Shown: positions 12,266-25,483 of the stretch, one piece after another
Position numbering within the stretch: the first letter of the stretch is position 1
Layout: every line of letters begins with the position of its first letter
Origin: Branchiostoma floridae
Taxonomy: Eukaryota > Chordata > Leptocardii > Amphioxiformes > Branchiostomatidae
Length of the DNA stretch: 64,000 nt
Direction of reading: 5' to 3'
Assembly (NCBI RefSeq): GCF_000003815.2
Contig: NC_049992.1
Coordinates: 11,520,884-11,584,883, forward strand
The notes under the pieces: model-generated
Told to the model about the DNA's origin: nothing
Databases searched by the model: none
What the model saw: only the letters and a program-made list of their open reading frames with translations
Translations under genes and position numbers: made by a program

Positions 12266-12683
12266 CTAATTTCAAAATATATTTTCTGTCCACACTTTTG
12301 TGCAATTTGTTTATTTTGTAATTGTAAGGGACCAAGGTATTAGACATACCTGAAAAATGAGAAGTTGATTTAAGTAGAAACACCTTAATGATTAACCACA
12401 ACTGAGAAATCATTAACTATTAGATTATAGACATTTATGACCCAAGGGAAAGTACACTTCTGCTTTACAAGTTACTGCTGTGCTTACAGACTATTTCAAA
12501 ACAACCTGACTGGAAATTCCCATTTAGTCTTGATGTTATACTCATTTGTCGTATTTCATTAGGAATAAAAAGTCAGCCAGCTTCTAATTGATTTGTTTGT
12601 CAGTTTGTTTCAAAAACATCAGCAAACACTGTGTATGTGTTTTTGACATTTTGCAATTCTTTACTGTTTCCATGAACATTCAG

Positions 12684-15600
12684 ACTGCACAAGTGCGCCC
12701 TCATGCAGTTTGTGCGGTATTGCGGGGTGTCAACTTTACCCAGGCCATGTACCAGAGCTTCATCGACCTCCAGGACAAGCTGCACCAGAACCTATGCAGG
12801 TCATACCAACATTTTCATATACTCTAATTGGGTCTAAATCTTGGAATTTTCATGGTTGATTTTATTTTCATAGTTTTGTCAGGACTTCCAAATTATTCAA
12901 ATTATCTCAAATTCATGACACAGAAATATTTCTCCCATGCAAGAGTACTGAACTACAGAATTGTTTCAATCAAATGATATAAGACTTTGCAATGCCTCAT
13001 AAACCACCTGTTCCCTCCCACCGCAAGTCATTGCATACTAATTAGATATTTTCAGTGAATGCTAAAAAATCATCGGGGAAAATGTACACTTTTTCTCATT
13101 TTTGCACTCCCTCCCACCCGAAACTTAATCAATATACTATTTGAGCATTTTAGTTTTAAAAATGCCTCAAGGGGTGAAGCAGTACAATCAAGGTGCTGAT
13201 ATTTTCTTTTTCATGCCCACAGAAAGAGAAGCCTGGTTGCCATAGGAACCCATGACCTTGACACCATCCAAGGTCCCTTCATCTACAATGCAAAGCCACC
13301 GGCAGACATCAAGTTCAAGCCTCTCAACCAGACCAAGGAGTACACAGCTGTGGAGCTCATGCAATTATACAAGGTTAGCCAGGGGGTTCTTCTCTTTCCT
13401 AAACATCCATGCCTGCAGGATTCCTGCTTGTGTCTGTTGTACGTGGTGGGATCAGAAGTGATTCAGAAGTTTAAATATCGAAATACAAGACAAGAGGAGA
13501 AATATACTTGAATCAAGCTAGAAGTTTTTCACAAGCAAAGACCACAGGAATGGTTTTGTTTGTAATTTTTCTTCTTGATCCTGTAGTCTGACAGCCATCT
13601 AAAGCACTTCCTTCACATTATTGAGGACAAGCCTGTGTACCCCATCATCTATGACCAGAATGGTGTGGTCCTGTCCATGCCACCTATAATCAATGGTAAG
13701 GAAGATACCATTTTTTGTTCAGGGTAGTAGCATCAAGTATTGAGTTTCATACATTATAGAAACTATTCCAATACTGGAATTGCCTAAATAATACTTTAAG
13801 ATGCATTAGTGACAGGGCTATTGTGTACAAAAATATTAAGCAAACAGGAAACAATTTTTCATTTTCTACACATGACTCATACATATGTGAGGAAACTATG
13901 TCTTGACTGAGATTCTCCCAATACCAATTTCACCTTTTTAACTTTAAAATTATTTTTCTGCCATTCTTTTAACTAACATCCTTTCTAATGGTATTTTCCA
14001 TAGGTGAGCATTCAAAGATTACACTGAACACCAAGAACATCTTCATCGAGTGTACGGCCACGGACCTGCACAAGGCTAAGATGGTGCTGGACTCTCTGGT
14101 CACCATGTTTTCTGAGTACTGCCAGACACCGTTCACGTGAGTTCAACCAGCTTTTGTAATAAAAATTATGATTTTGATGAAGAGTATTTGAGGCTGTTCA
14201 TTTTTGAATGGATTTGAACTGATTTACTTGTTTCCTACTAAGAATTTGTATGAAAAATACAAAATGTTTTTATCTTTTTTTAACTTCACAGAGTGGAGTC
14301 TGGAGAAGTCATCACCCCAGATGGTACCAAGCTCACATATCCTGTAAGTAGAGAATAGGGCTTTTTGAAATATATAACATTGATACAAAATCCAATAATC
14401 TAGTCATGGCACGTCTTTTAATTCCTTTTTTATGCGTTTAAGCAGTGTGATGGTGATGTTAATGAAACATAAATTCTTACTAGTATTACGAGTATAAATC
14501 TGACTCTAATTACATATTGCATGAAGTGCTTTTCTTTTGACACTGTGCTCAGCAAAAAAATCAATTTTGGCTACTACATGCACTGTATGACAGACATTTT
14601 ATTCACATGTTTGTTTCTTGTGATCAGAGGTTGTTAAGTAAAACATTCATGCCTTTTTTTGGCCATACGTGTACCTCAGGGGCAGGGCCTTCTCACTCTC
14701 TCTAAACTTTCTACTTTCTTTCACCAGGCTCTGCCCTACAGAGAGGAGATTGTTGATGTGGCCTGGATCAACAAAAGTGTGGGGATAAGGTTTGTTGTTT
14801 CTACTTTCTTCAAGTTGTTTTCATAAATCTATCCTAATATCCTTTTTGACCTTGTATTATTGTTCTCCTGAAACTTTAAAAATTCTATTCCTAAATGCAA
14901 TATATGTCCTCACTGATGTTGATATGCAAGCTATGATTCATTTTTGTTTTTTGTAGTGAGAGTCCTGAGTCCATAGCCAAACTACTGACCAGGATGTGCT
15001 TGTCATCGGAGGTTGTGGAAGAGTCAAAGGTCAAAGTTGAGATCCCACCCACAAGATATGATATCCTTTTTCAACTACTGTTTTGGTTCAAAATTGATTG
15101 AAAGTGATAGGCATCTTGAGAGAAACACTGAAAAGACCATTCAACAAAAGTTTCTATTAGATCTATGTCAACCATTGTCAACCTAAATGCCTTTTGTTAA
15201 GTTTAGCGGTGTTTGTTTCCTTAACCATTCCCACATATCATCCATGCATGTGATATCATGGAGGATGTGGCTATAGGATATGGCTACAACAACATCCAGA
15301 TGACCATACCTAAAACCAACACCATAGCAGACCAGGTGAGTCTTTCAAACATCAGAAGTATGATCTGTTATAAAACATACCATGTGCACATATTGAAAGT
15401 CAAACGCTTTTGTTTGCATTTGAAGATGATCTAGAGGGGAAGGGCCCGGCAGCAAATAGAATTGTTTGACATGGTTCTGGTTAATTCTTACTAAAACAGA
15501 ATTATAGTTGTTTACGAGATAGGATGGAAGAAAACTTCAAAAAGGAACAACTTTCACAATTTTAAATTTATATATAATATACAAAAGTTTAAACCCATTT

Positions 15601-17626
15601 GTAATATGTCATGTTAAGTGCTACTCTTGAGTCTTGACATGCTAAATATGCAGTAATATTGCCTGTTTATGCTTTCATAACCTATGTTGATATAATCATG
15701 GACATTATATATACAATTTGTCTTGATTTTTTGCATTTTTAGTTTGGGCTGAATAAGGTCGCAGACCTCCTGAGACAAGACATCGCAGCTGCAGGCTTCA
15801 CAGAGGTTCTGTCCTTCTCATTGGTAAGACAGCATCAACATCATTTCATAAACTGTTGTTTGACCAATCAAAAGTTGTGTTACATACATGTTTGCCTGAT
15901 GAATAAAGAACACAAAAGACACCCATGTACAAAGTTTGTACAATGTATGTATTGATGTGTTTCTGATTCTTTGATGCTTGTTGCATGTTCTTCTGTTAGT
16001 ATAAGACAAAGTCCTTTCCATGATGCATAATTGGCATGTTGAAAATTATTAATACAAATATGTTTTACATGCTTATAAAGTGATTGTGTTACCTTCCAGT
16101 GTTCTAGAGATGATGTAGCAGGGAAACTGAACAAAGACATTGACTCCTCTGGAGCTGTTCACATTGCCAACCCCAAAACCCTAGAATTTCAGGTAAGAAA
16201 TACAACATTTCCCAAACTGAATATAATAGACAAGTTTACATTTTACATACTGACTAACAACTTACAAGGTCTTATTTTTAGACACCACAAAAGGTTGTTT
16301 TATACAAATGATAGTTTAATAGATTATGAATCTAGTTGTTCAATGAAGTTACTAACATTAATTGATAGTAATTACAACAGTAATTGTTGCCATGGTTACA
16401 GATTGCTAGAACAACCTTGCTTCCAGGCATCCTGAAGACTGTTGCCTCCAACAAGAAGATGCCTCTGCCCATGAAACTGTTTGAGATCTCAGATATCATG
16501 CTACAGGACAAGGACAAAGGTTGGTTCTACAAGCTATGTTCTTTAGCCATTATCTGTCACAATTTTCTCTATGTCCTCTTTAGTAAATTCATTTTTGGTC
16601 AAATCTCTTGTTACACATTTTATAGTGAATGTGAAATGCTAATTGTAAAATTCATTTATGATTAAAAAAATGTATAGAAATAAGTTCCAAAATGTGAAAT
16701 TTGTTTTTTACATATTAAGCAACAATACTGGAATAATGGAATATTTGTATTTGGTATTGATGTATGGGAACCATGGCAATTCTATGTGCACTGAGGTCTG
16801 GTACTTCTCTGTAACTCTTCCTACTTTGTTGTAGATGTTGGTGCGAGGAATGAGCGCCACTTCTGTGCGGTGTACTACAACAAGAACCCCGGGTTTGAGA
16901 TCATCCACGGCCTGCTGGACAGGTTCATGCAGCTGTTGGAGGTTCCCTACAGTAAGGAGGGGAGTGGCTACTTCATCAGGGCAGCTGATGGTCAGTCCTG
17001 GCGTCAAGTCCTTCTATTTCACCTTAAAAAATTATTCATCCTTAAAGTGTACACTTAACAGCTGTTGGGATCTTTCTTATTTTCTTTGCATTCCTTCAAT
17101 GACCTAAGACGAATGGGTAAGTTTGGAGTAAGTTAGACGTCCTGCTATAACGTTTTGCAACTATTGCAAGGAATCTCAAACTACTATTCAAGTGATTACA
17201 AATTGGGAAGGGGCAAACTAGAGGAAACATGAAATATATGTATTTTCCAAACGGGTCATAAGACCTTGTTCTGAATGTTAACTGTTTCAGTTGTACATGT
17301 AGACTGCTCTCATCTTGATACAGAATCTTGATGCTGTAAACTATGTGAAGTTCACTCTTTCTTGAGTTCAGACACTGACAGTGTTTTGTCTACCTTTGGC
17401 AGTCCAGCTGCTAATGCTGTTTAAAAGTTGATATAGATAGAAGAATTTAAAAAAACTGTTTGTCCTCTCCACAGATCCCACCTTCTTCCCCGGGCGCTGT
17501 GCAGAGGTTGTAGTGAAAGCTCAGGTGGTGGGAAAGCTGGGAGTTCTTCATCCTGATGTCATCACCAAGTTTGAACTCAACAATCCATGTGCAGCTCTGG
17601 AAATCAACCTCGAAGCACTGCTTTAA
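12684..17626 (+). CDS. FARSB: Phenylalanyl-tRNA synthetase beta subunit, last 13 coding exons
   Basis: Beta chain of the cytosolic (alpha-beta)2 enzyme that charges tRNA-Phe; this chain carries the editing (B3/B4) and B5 regions. Exons: 12684-12799, 13223-13373, 13587-13695, 14004-14136, 14292-14343, 14728-14789, 14957-15060, 15235-15335, 15743-15823, 16100-16192, 16402-16519, 16835-16990, 17475-17626. All phases join, giving 475 codons plus stop. Recognisable family stretches are [20 protein letters not shown]-type B5 text [67 protein letters not shown] and [16 protein letters not shown]. Human FARSB is about 589 aa, so roughly 114 N-terminal residues are missing; the first exon seen opens in phase 0 at T-A-Q-V-R-P behind a good acceptor, so upstream exons must exist, but I find none back to position 1. 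The intron at 15061-15234 is U12-type; all others are GT-AG. Confidence 0.95.
15061..15234 (+). other. U12-type AT-AC intron in FARSB
   Basis: There is no GT donor after the exon ending at 15060. The intron instead begins ATATCCTTT, the exact minor-spliceosome AT-AC donor consensus, holds TTCCTTAAC at 15217-15225 (exact U12 branch-site consensus, branch A ten bases from the end) and ends in CCCAC. Joining 15060 to 15235 restores the reading frame R-Y-D-I-I-H-A-C-D, matching the conserved family text. Length 174 nt. Confidence 0.95.
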
Positions 17627-18840
17627 CCAATCAGCTGTTAGCTTTAGGGTGGTGTAGTATCCTATAGGAAGTGGCTATGATTATCCCATCATGCAGCATC
17701 CTCTTAGAATGTCAAATATGGGCATGAAGCTTATCATGTGACCATGCAATTCTGTCACATTCAGAATGATTACTCCATCAGCTTTGCAACCTTGTGTCTG
17801 GCAAAGAACAGTCATGAGATATTGCATGAAAAGGGCTTTATTCCACTTTAAGAACATATTGAACAATTTGCTGGAAGTAATGTGACTGACAGTCCAATGT
17901 ATGCTCAAAGGTAGTATGTAGGAATGGATATTGGAGGGAACAACAACAGTAATATATAAGTTAAGGAAAAGGGGCATAGACAAGAGAAGGGTAGGGATTA
18001 ATAAGGGTAATATAAGGTTTCTTGGGAGACACTGTAAGATGTAAATTGGTACCATATCTGTGGTTCAGATATGGCCACAGACTAGTCAATGTGGGAAAAC
18101 TGTGTACTATAATTAAAACAGGCTACTTGGTGAGATGACCCTGCTTCCCCTATGTGTGATGCTACAGTATGAGGAACCTACAATATGAGATCTTCACAAA
18201 ATTATCCAATTGGCAACTATGAACACTTCCTTGTAGAATGACTAGATAGTAATTGTCAAAATCTATGTTATACAGTACAGCCACCATCCATGGATGAAGG
18301 TCCTTTTGTGTGAAAATAGCTTGTCACTGGTGACGTTTGGCTCAGGGTGTCACAATCTTGTCAATGATGGGTAGATAGTTTTAATATCTAACGTTTGAAA
18401 TGCTTAAATGAATGGCAGGACTGTAAAATTTGACATGGGAGTGAGACTCAACATTTGTTAATGAAAATATCTACAAAATCTTATATTTCGAATTTTGTGT
18501 AGTTTAAGTGTGTATGAAGATGATTTTAATATCTACATGCCTATATTTGTCATTATCATTACTTGATACTACATTCTGTAGGCTTATGCACTTTTCATGC
18601 CATAACAGAAAGTGCATTATAAGGTGTTATTTTGCAGATGAAATATTGAAATATACCGTTACTCTCTTACTCAAAAAAAAATTTCTATGCGCATGTATGA
18701 CAAAAAGTTAAAAGAAGTTTCCTGTTTTGAACAATTTTCCTGATAGTTATAACATTACCAATCTGCTAAGACTTGTAACATTGACCTAAAGCTGCCCATT
18801 GCTATGAATAAAGGACCAACTTTCAGTACTTCTGATGACA
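17627..18840 (+). other. FARSB 3' UTR
   Basis: About 1.2 kb without another gene, running from the FARSB stop codon to a polyadenylation signal AATAAA at 18807-18812 followed by GT-rich sequence. Confidence 0.6.
18807..18812 (+). terminator. Polyadenylation signal for FARSB
   Basis: AATAAA in gctatgaataaaggacc, the best signal downstream of the FARSB stop codon. Confidence 0.5.
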
Positions 18841-18929
18841 GATTTGTTTTACTTTGAAAGTTTTTGGTAGTTTACTGCCTATACTTTGAATGACATTACC
18901 AGCGTGGTTATCCCTTCCTGTCCCAGGTG

Positions 18930-19285
18930 CATATCTTGTATGTAAACAGTGCAATTCCTGTGCTGCAAAAATACCACAGACATGATTATATAACTGGCGC
19001 TAGCGCTGAACATGTACTACAGGTCACAAACGTTTTTAATGTCATTGTCCGTAGCGCTGAATAAGTGCTAACGTTACAGACACTTACGTTACCGTTCCCG
19101 GTGCTGAATTAGGTAGTGTCCCTGTCCCTGGTGCTGAAAAAGTGTTACATACAGTATCATCCCTGTGCTGTAACTAATACGGACATTATACCATCCCAAT
19201 CCCTTGTGCTGAATAAGTAGTACAGACACTGCACGCTGTCGTTGGCGCTGAGTGAGTATGTCACAGACACCCCCTACCACATGAC
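18930..19285. repeat. Degenerate short tandem repeat (G-YGCTGAA units)
   Basis: About seven imperfect units of roughly 30-55 bp, each with GCGCTGAA or GTGCTGAA followed by a tract like TAAGTAGTACAGACAC. It lies between the FARSB 3' end and the homeobox gene. Spacing and sequence vary too much for a recent satellite. Confidence 0.65.
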
Positions 19286-19791
19286 ACCACAGTCATTTGT
19301 GTTTTTATTCTTCTGGTGATCAGCAACGTACCAGGTACTGTAACCATGGCGAGTAAATGCAAACGTCAGCACTATTTTTAGAAAGGTTGTGTTATCATGT
19401 AACACATCCTATTTGTTACAACACTAACTGTTGTTACGTTTGAAAAAGTGTGGACGATTATGATTTCGAATGACCCCACGTAAGGTCACAGTCGAACAAC
19501 TGGAATTACGTGATATTCGATAGTTGTGACATTGCCACATTCGAATTCGATCGTTCCATTGGAACCTTGATTAGAACAGAACAATAAGTTCTTCGAACGC
19601 ACGGAAATGGAACACTCATTTAAATCGACAATTAACGGTAATTACAACAACATTATGGCATATTACTAGACTCTTGATTGGGGCAAAGACAACAAACAAC
19701 GTGTGCTGCAAGAAAGGTTTTCGTTTCAAACGTAATTCGGTAGTGAGTTCTGGAAGCAGTTTTGGCGGGAAGGAAGGGAACACCTGATGAA
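19286..19791 (+). promoter_or_regulatory. Upstream region and 5' UTR of the homeobox gene
   Basis: About 500 bp before the start codon. No TATA box or other element that I can assign with confidence. The start ATG at 19792 lies in gaaATGGcg, a good context; an out-of-frame ATG occurs at 19787. Confidence 0.35.
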
Positions 19792-22700
19792 ATGGCGGAG
19801 GGGGACAAGGTGACCCGTTCCAGCGCCACAGAACTTGTCCAGAATCTAGACATCTCATCTTTGGATGGAGACACGGCGAAAGTACTTCTCAACAAGATTC
19901 TCACAAGTCTTGAAGATGTTGCCAAGATGAAGTCGTCAACCACGACCGCTGATGAACAAAAGCATGTCTCTTCTCCTCCGGACGAAGTCAGACGAGCATC
20001 TGAAATATTGTTGGGCATGAAGGGCGTCGACCAATCAAATCCCGCCTTGTCTCAGGGCGCTGAAAATCGAAATCAGACCGGAGCAAACAAGGCCAATGGT
20101 ACGTAAGAGTGTACAAAAGTAAGATCTACCTACATGTAAGGGACGCCATGGTAAAGGGTAGCTTTGCATAAAAACGAAAAGGATACGATACGGATGTAAA
20201 TAGAAGTAAGAGAGTTAAATAGCAAATATGGGAACATATTCCTGCAACGATAAGGCAAAACAAAATTGGTCGCTATTGTCAGGGTATAATTAGCTAGGTT
20301 GAAGTTTTCGATAGAAGAATTTATCTAAATTTACCCTTTTCCAGCACCTTCTTCTTCCGATGACCTCGCTTCCCGCACCAAGAGCGCCATCTCCACACTG
20401 GCAGATCTGTGCACGGCGCTGAGAGATGTTGAGCCGCAGGTACCTCTGGTGTTATGATACGTTATTATATAGGCTGGATCCATGGAATAAGACTGGATCC
20501 ATGGAATAATCAGAAGAGGATTTTGAACCCGTCAAAAATTCGGACCATCCAAAAGCTCCCCTGGCGTACAATGTTTTATTGCACCATAAAGTATCCCACT
20601 CGACTTATTGCATTTTGAAAGAAATTGGATCTACTGATAGACAAACAGAAGCAACTCCATTGCATTAGCTAGGTGTCTTTTTATTTCGCAAAATATGATT
20701 GAAATGTGCGATAGTCTTGCAGAAAGTGACAGCATTGTACACTCGCAAAATGCGAGAAACATATTATTACCTAACATCGCATCGGTTTGTTATTGAAATG
20801 TGTTTATAACGATTTGTTATCAGGTTGTTAACGAAGTACTCCCTCAGCGTTACCATCACTTGGTTCCTTCCACATCGGCACCCGCTGTCAACGTTGTTCA
20901 AGAAGTGAGCTCGAGAATTCCTGTTTCCAAAGTCAGTTCAGAACACACTGCTGGTACTGAAACTCCTGCACTTCCGTCCTCGGTCGCTGGTGCTCAAGTT
21001 CCATCTCCAAAAGTATGAACACATATGAATTTCCTTTGAAGTTCTAACTTCAAGAATGGACATATACAGAGTTGAATCGTAAACTTTTTCAACAAACACG
21101 TACAAGTTGCGACTTATCAAACTTTATCGTTCACTTTTCAGTAGAAAGTAGAACAGTGCATTTAGCTACCAAGCTTTCGTATACAGTAATGGGTTTCCAT
21201 GCAAGTCTGATTTCATGTAATGATCTTGTGTGCATCCTTCCGCAGAGGATCTTCATTCCCGGTAAGACTACGATCCGCCCGATGCCTGATTACTGCCGAG
21301 TAATCTTCCACCCATCGAGTCCAGACATGGACAACAGGAAACGTAGGGCCAGGACTGTCTTCTCAGCACAACAGGTGGGCAACTAACTTCAAAATCCATT
21401 ATTCAGTTACAAAATGCTGCGTCTTTTGAAATTTGATCAATCACTTTGAATATCTTAAAGTGTTTTAGTATCAAGAATTGATTTAATCCATATTCCCCTT
21501 CTCCGAACTCTGCTTAGTTGAAACGTTTGGAGGAAGAGTACAAGAAGTGCAGCTACCCTGACAAGGAACGTCGCCAAACCGTGGCGGAGGCTACAGGACT
21601 GACGGAGGGATGCGTGCGGATATGGTACCAGAACAGACGAGCTAAGGACCACAGGTAGGGTCATCCACCTTTCGAACATCACCATCTTACACAGTTAACA
21701 TCTTATCTTATACATAGTGTACAGTTAACAAAATAATCATTCTTAATATTGATACTGATCGGAATATTTGAACATTTGCTCTATCGTGATGACTCAAGAA
21801 ATCTGCGTGTAGATCATTTTACCGCAAGATTCTTGAATAAAATATTTGTGTTTATTCTCTTATAGACTGAAAGATTCAGAAAGGCAGCGTGAAGGCATGT
21901 CAGTGTCGTCAACGTCACAGCCGGAAATGTCAGGCAACCTTTCGTCACGTCCGGTAGAACCTGTCAGGTTGCCTCAATCAGAGACGGCTCCACCAACAAC
22001 ACTCAATCGGGCTGAGGAGGCTGCGATGGAGGCGTTGGTTAACTTATCCTCTACAACTTCTACAAGGACGACGGCTGCAAATAACCCCCAGAATAACCTC
22101 GATTCTGCAGCACAGAGTGACGAAGCATTGTCTGGATTTGATACGAAGCCTTCCGTGACCGAAGGCGCTTCACCATGCAAAAACAAGAATGCAGCTTCGA
22201 CTTTAGAACACGCAAAGCAAAGCACCGTTGCTAATCTTCAGCTAGCTCAGGGGATCAAAGAACAGCCACAAATAAGACAGACTAAGCAGGACAGTAATAG
22301 CAAGTTGATTCCAGCGGCGTATACATCGACCATTGACAAACAGTCAGGCGATCTGCGGTCAGCTCCGAGCGAACACGTGGAGAAGACGTCGCGTACGTCC
22401 AGCCAACCGTCGCAGAGAGCGATGATTGCCTCCCTTGTCGCACAAACGATGAGACATGCGGAAGGTCTGGACAGTAAGAGATCAGCGGTACCTATTGCGG
22501 TGGTCAACATCCCCATTGTTCGACTGGAAGGTAACGCAGACAAATGTGCAGCTGGTTCAGCAAAGGGTTCTGAGAAAATGAAGCATGTGCCATGTGTTGC
22601 CGTTACTGCAAGGGTTGGACCAGGAGGTTCCAAAAGAGGGGATTCGCCACTACAGTCTGGAGAAGTCGTACACCGTGCTGCCTCCATTGGAATCCCCTTT

Positions 22701-24503
22701 CATGCCCTTCAGTTTCAAAATCAGTGGACAAAGAAATCTCCAACCTTAAGTCAAAGGAATGATTCTTCAACCACCGTGACGTCAAAAATACCGACGAATG
22801 TTCAAATCTCCACAGGAAATTCGCCCTGTCCTGAAGCAACAATCACTTGCACGTTGACATCCTCCAGCGCGTCTAAGATACCTCCTCTTCTTGGATTTTT
22901 CATCTCAGATGCACAAGCAAAAGCGTCAGCCAGCTCATCAAATAAAAAAATACAGGACGCGAAAACCTCAGCAGAGAGACATGAAGCAAAAGCTAAGGTC
23001 TCTTCCTCTGATATTCCCTCGACAATTGTGCTTCGCCTACAGCCTAGACCTACGACTGTGGTAGTAGAAAAGCCATGCACTAACTCTGGGAAGCCTGCAA
23101 AAGACTCTGAGAAAGAAACGAACCGACCGACTTCCAGTACAGATGACTGTAGTTCATCAGCACCAGGCACGACGGATCGAAAGAGAAAAGCAAGTGAAGA
23201 GGAAAGCGTTAACAAAGTCGTGCAGACTAAGATGTGGAGGGAATTGAAGGAAGAAAAAAGCGTGGCAAAGAGAACCAAAAACACAACCAAAGTGAGTAAG
23301 AAGCCCAGCCCATCGCAAATGATACAACCTGAGAGAGAGGGTGACCTGTATAGATATGAAACTCTGAATAAAGAGCTCCCTATAAAAGAAACTACGAAGG
23401 GTAGCTGTACACAAGTCCAAGGCACGCAAACAAAGCTGTCAACAACCGACACCAAGTGCCTTAATAAAGCCAATAGTAACGCCTGTACTGTGGTGTCTGA
23501 TGGCACTTCTCTGAACTCAAAGAACAGCCATCCGACCACGCTGCACTACAAGAAGGGGCGAATCTGCCAATGTCATCAGTTACAGGATATAATCGACTAC
23601 TGCGTCCGAATGGATCCCGAGACAGCAGCCAAAACTGACAATTTCTGCTCAAATACTAAAGAAGTTGGTTCTCTCCAAAAACCAAGAGAAGGGAAAGGGC
23701 AAACTGGCGAGCCAGTTCCCAGATCTGTCGACTCTGTTCCTAAAACCTGGACGTCAGGAACCGTGCGACATTTGAAGATAACGACGCCAATTTCAATAGC
23801 GACGACTACCAGTATTCATTTGTCGAATGCTCGCAGTTTCACAAGACCGGTCGGAGCTGTCCCAATCGGATCGGTCCGGGCACCAGGGATCACCAACACC
23901 CAGCACGCCAGGGTGTTCCACCGACCAACGCCAGCTCATTTTCGTCACATCAACTTCGCGAAGAAACCCTGTCCCATACCTGCTGTAGTGATACCAAAGT
24001 CTGTACCAACCACTGGACAACTCTTCCTCAAAAATGTTCAAAAGTCGGCCGTTGAAGTAAAACCAGCAAGAGGCGTTCGCGTCGTCGTCTGTCATCCCTC
24101 CAACACTGTGATCCTGCCAACAACTTACACATCACCCTCCACATTCACACGCCCAACAACCAATGCTGTCGCTCATCGTACATGTGGAGCTGCAGCCATG
24201 TTTCGGTTAGGGTCAGTTTTGAAGAGACCCAATACTAGTACTTTCAGACTTCCACTGGTCATGAAACCTGCAGAACGCGTGACTGCAGTAGCAACCACTG
24301 GATACACATCGAGCGGAATCCGTCTTCAGCCTGTCCAGAACAGAGGACAACCGCCTCTGCCACAAGGGGACGGGGACGCTTTAAGAAGACTGCAGCGGTT
24401 CACCGATGGGTTTATGGAAAGGCACCGCTCAAGTGAGCCCTCTACTGAATCGCGTAGAGATGACAGACCACCGCCCCCTAAAGTTCGACGCACGGACATG
24501 TGA
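19792..24503 (+). CDS. Divergent PRD-class homeobox transcription factor
   Basis: Exons 19792-20098, 20345-20439, 20824-21012, 21246-21374, 21518-21654 and 21866-24503 join in phase to 1,164 aa. The homeodomain (about residues 229-288) is split by two introns, after homeodomain residue 12 (240) and within residue 58 (286). Diagnostic residues: R5, F8, L16, Y-P-D at 25-27, W48, Q50, N51, R53, A54, K55. Y-P-D and N-R-R-A-K point to the PRD class, and Q50 to the PRD-like group without a paired domain; no paired domain is seen. Unusual: the nearly invariant F49 is Tyr (IWYQNRR) and position 20 is Tyr too. The last exon encodes an 878-residue tail rich in Ser, Thr, Pro and Lys with no recognised domain, and the N-terminal 200 residues are equally anonymous. 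It could be one of the amphioxus-specific PRD-class genes; orthology is not established. Polyadenylation signal AATAAA at 25115-25120. Confidence 0.9.
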
Positions 24504-24990
24504 TACTTCTCCCAGGCAATGGTCGATTAACAAGTTTGAAATCGCCTGACTTTGAATTCTACCAATGAGTAATATTGTGCTAGCAGAGGACACAACTTTT
24601 CTGCTGTATAAAATGTGTTAGTTGAAACCGTAAAGTGAACGTTATTAGTTTCATAGAAAATTTTCCTTTGCAGAGAAGATAGTCTTTTAATGTTTTCAAC
24701 ATTCATGTGTTTTGCTGATAAAATGTTGTATGAGATTGGAAAGACAAGAAACCTCCTGTTTGAGATAAATGATTACCCAATGCAACGTAGACAATGTACT
24801 CTATAGCATATTATGTGTAAATCATTTAGAAGTTTCATTGAATAGTACAGTTGAAGGCTTGGAAAACAAACATCAGTTCGAAGAAGTCAAGCTGTTTACG
24901 TTGTATTATAAAAAATATTGTAGGATTCAAGGTATCAAGAAGACAAAATGCTACAAAATTTACATTGTAAAAAAAACTTTGAAGTTCTTA

Positions 24991-24996
24991 TTTATT
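24991..24996 (-). terminator. Candidate polyadenylation signal for CCDC150
   Basis: Minus-strand AATAAA about 490 nt past the CCDC150 stop codon and the first one downstream of it. If used, the CCDC150 3' UTR would overlap the homeobox 3' UTR. Confidence 0.35.
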
Positions 24997-25114
24997 GCAA
25001 AGTTCATTGTATTTTGAATACAGTAATTTATGTACAATTTTTCACACTGTCGATAAGAGTTGCATAAGTTACATTCTATGGTTCCATGTCTCACTTCTTC
25101 CCTGTTTTAAACAA

Positions 25115-25120
25115 AATAAA
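25115..25120 (+). terminator. Polyadenylation signal for the homeobox gene
   Basis: AATAAA in acaaaataaaggaac, about 610 nt after the homeobox stop codon. Confidence 0.45.
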
Positions 25121-25483
25121 GGAACTAATTCCATTTTCAACTGTGATCAAAAACATATGCCATAGGAAATAATTGGTTGGCAAATATGCCATGATAATTA
25201 CTGATATATCTATGGTGGCTGACTATTTAGTCAATATCAACTACAAAATTTAACATAGATCCTAAAAATAGCTATGTTACCACCTATACATATACATAAA
25301 ACTCCTGAGGGTACAAAAATAATAGGATACAAAAAGTGAAAATATTGGAGCACAAACAAAGAAAATACAGACACTGTTTCCCAAAATAGTCGACAAAATA
25401 CAGTTCTGATGAAACCTCAAAAACCTTATAAAATAACAAGATGAGCATTTAAAATGATAGTCTTTTTGTGTTTGCATGTGGTA

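Noticed and set aside
22802-23539. 245-codon open frame on the minus strand
   Set aside because: Shadow of the long homeobox last exon; composition reflects the complement of a Ser/Thr/Lys-rich frame and there is no splice support.
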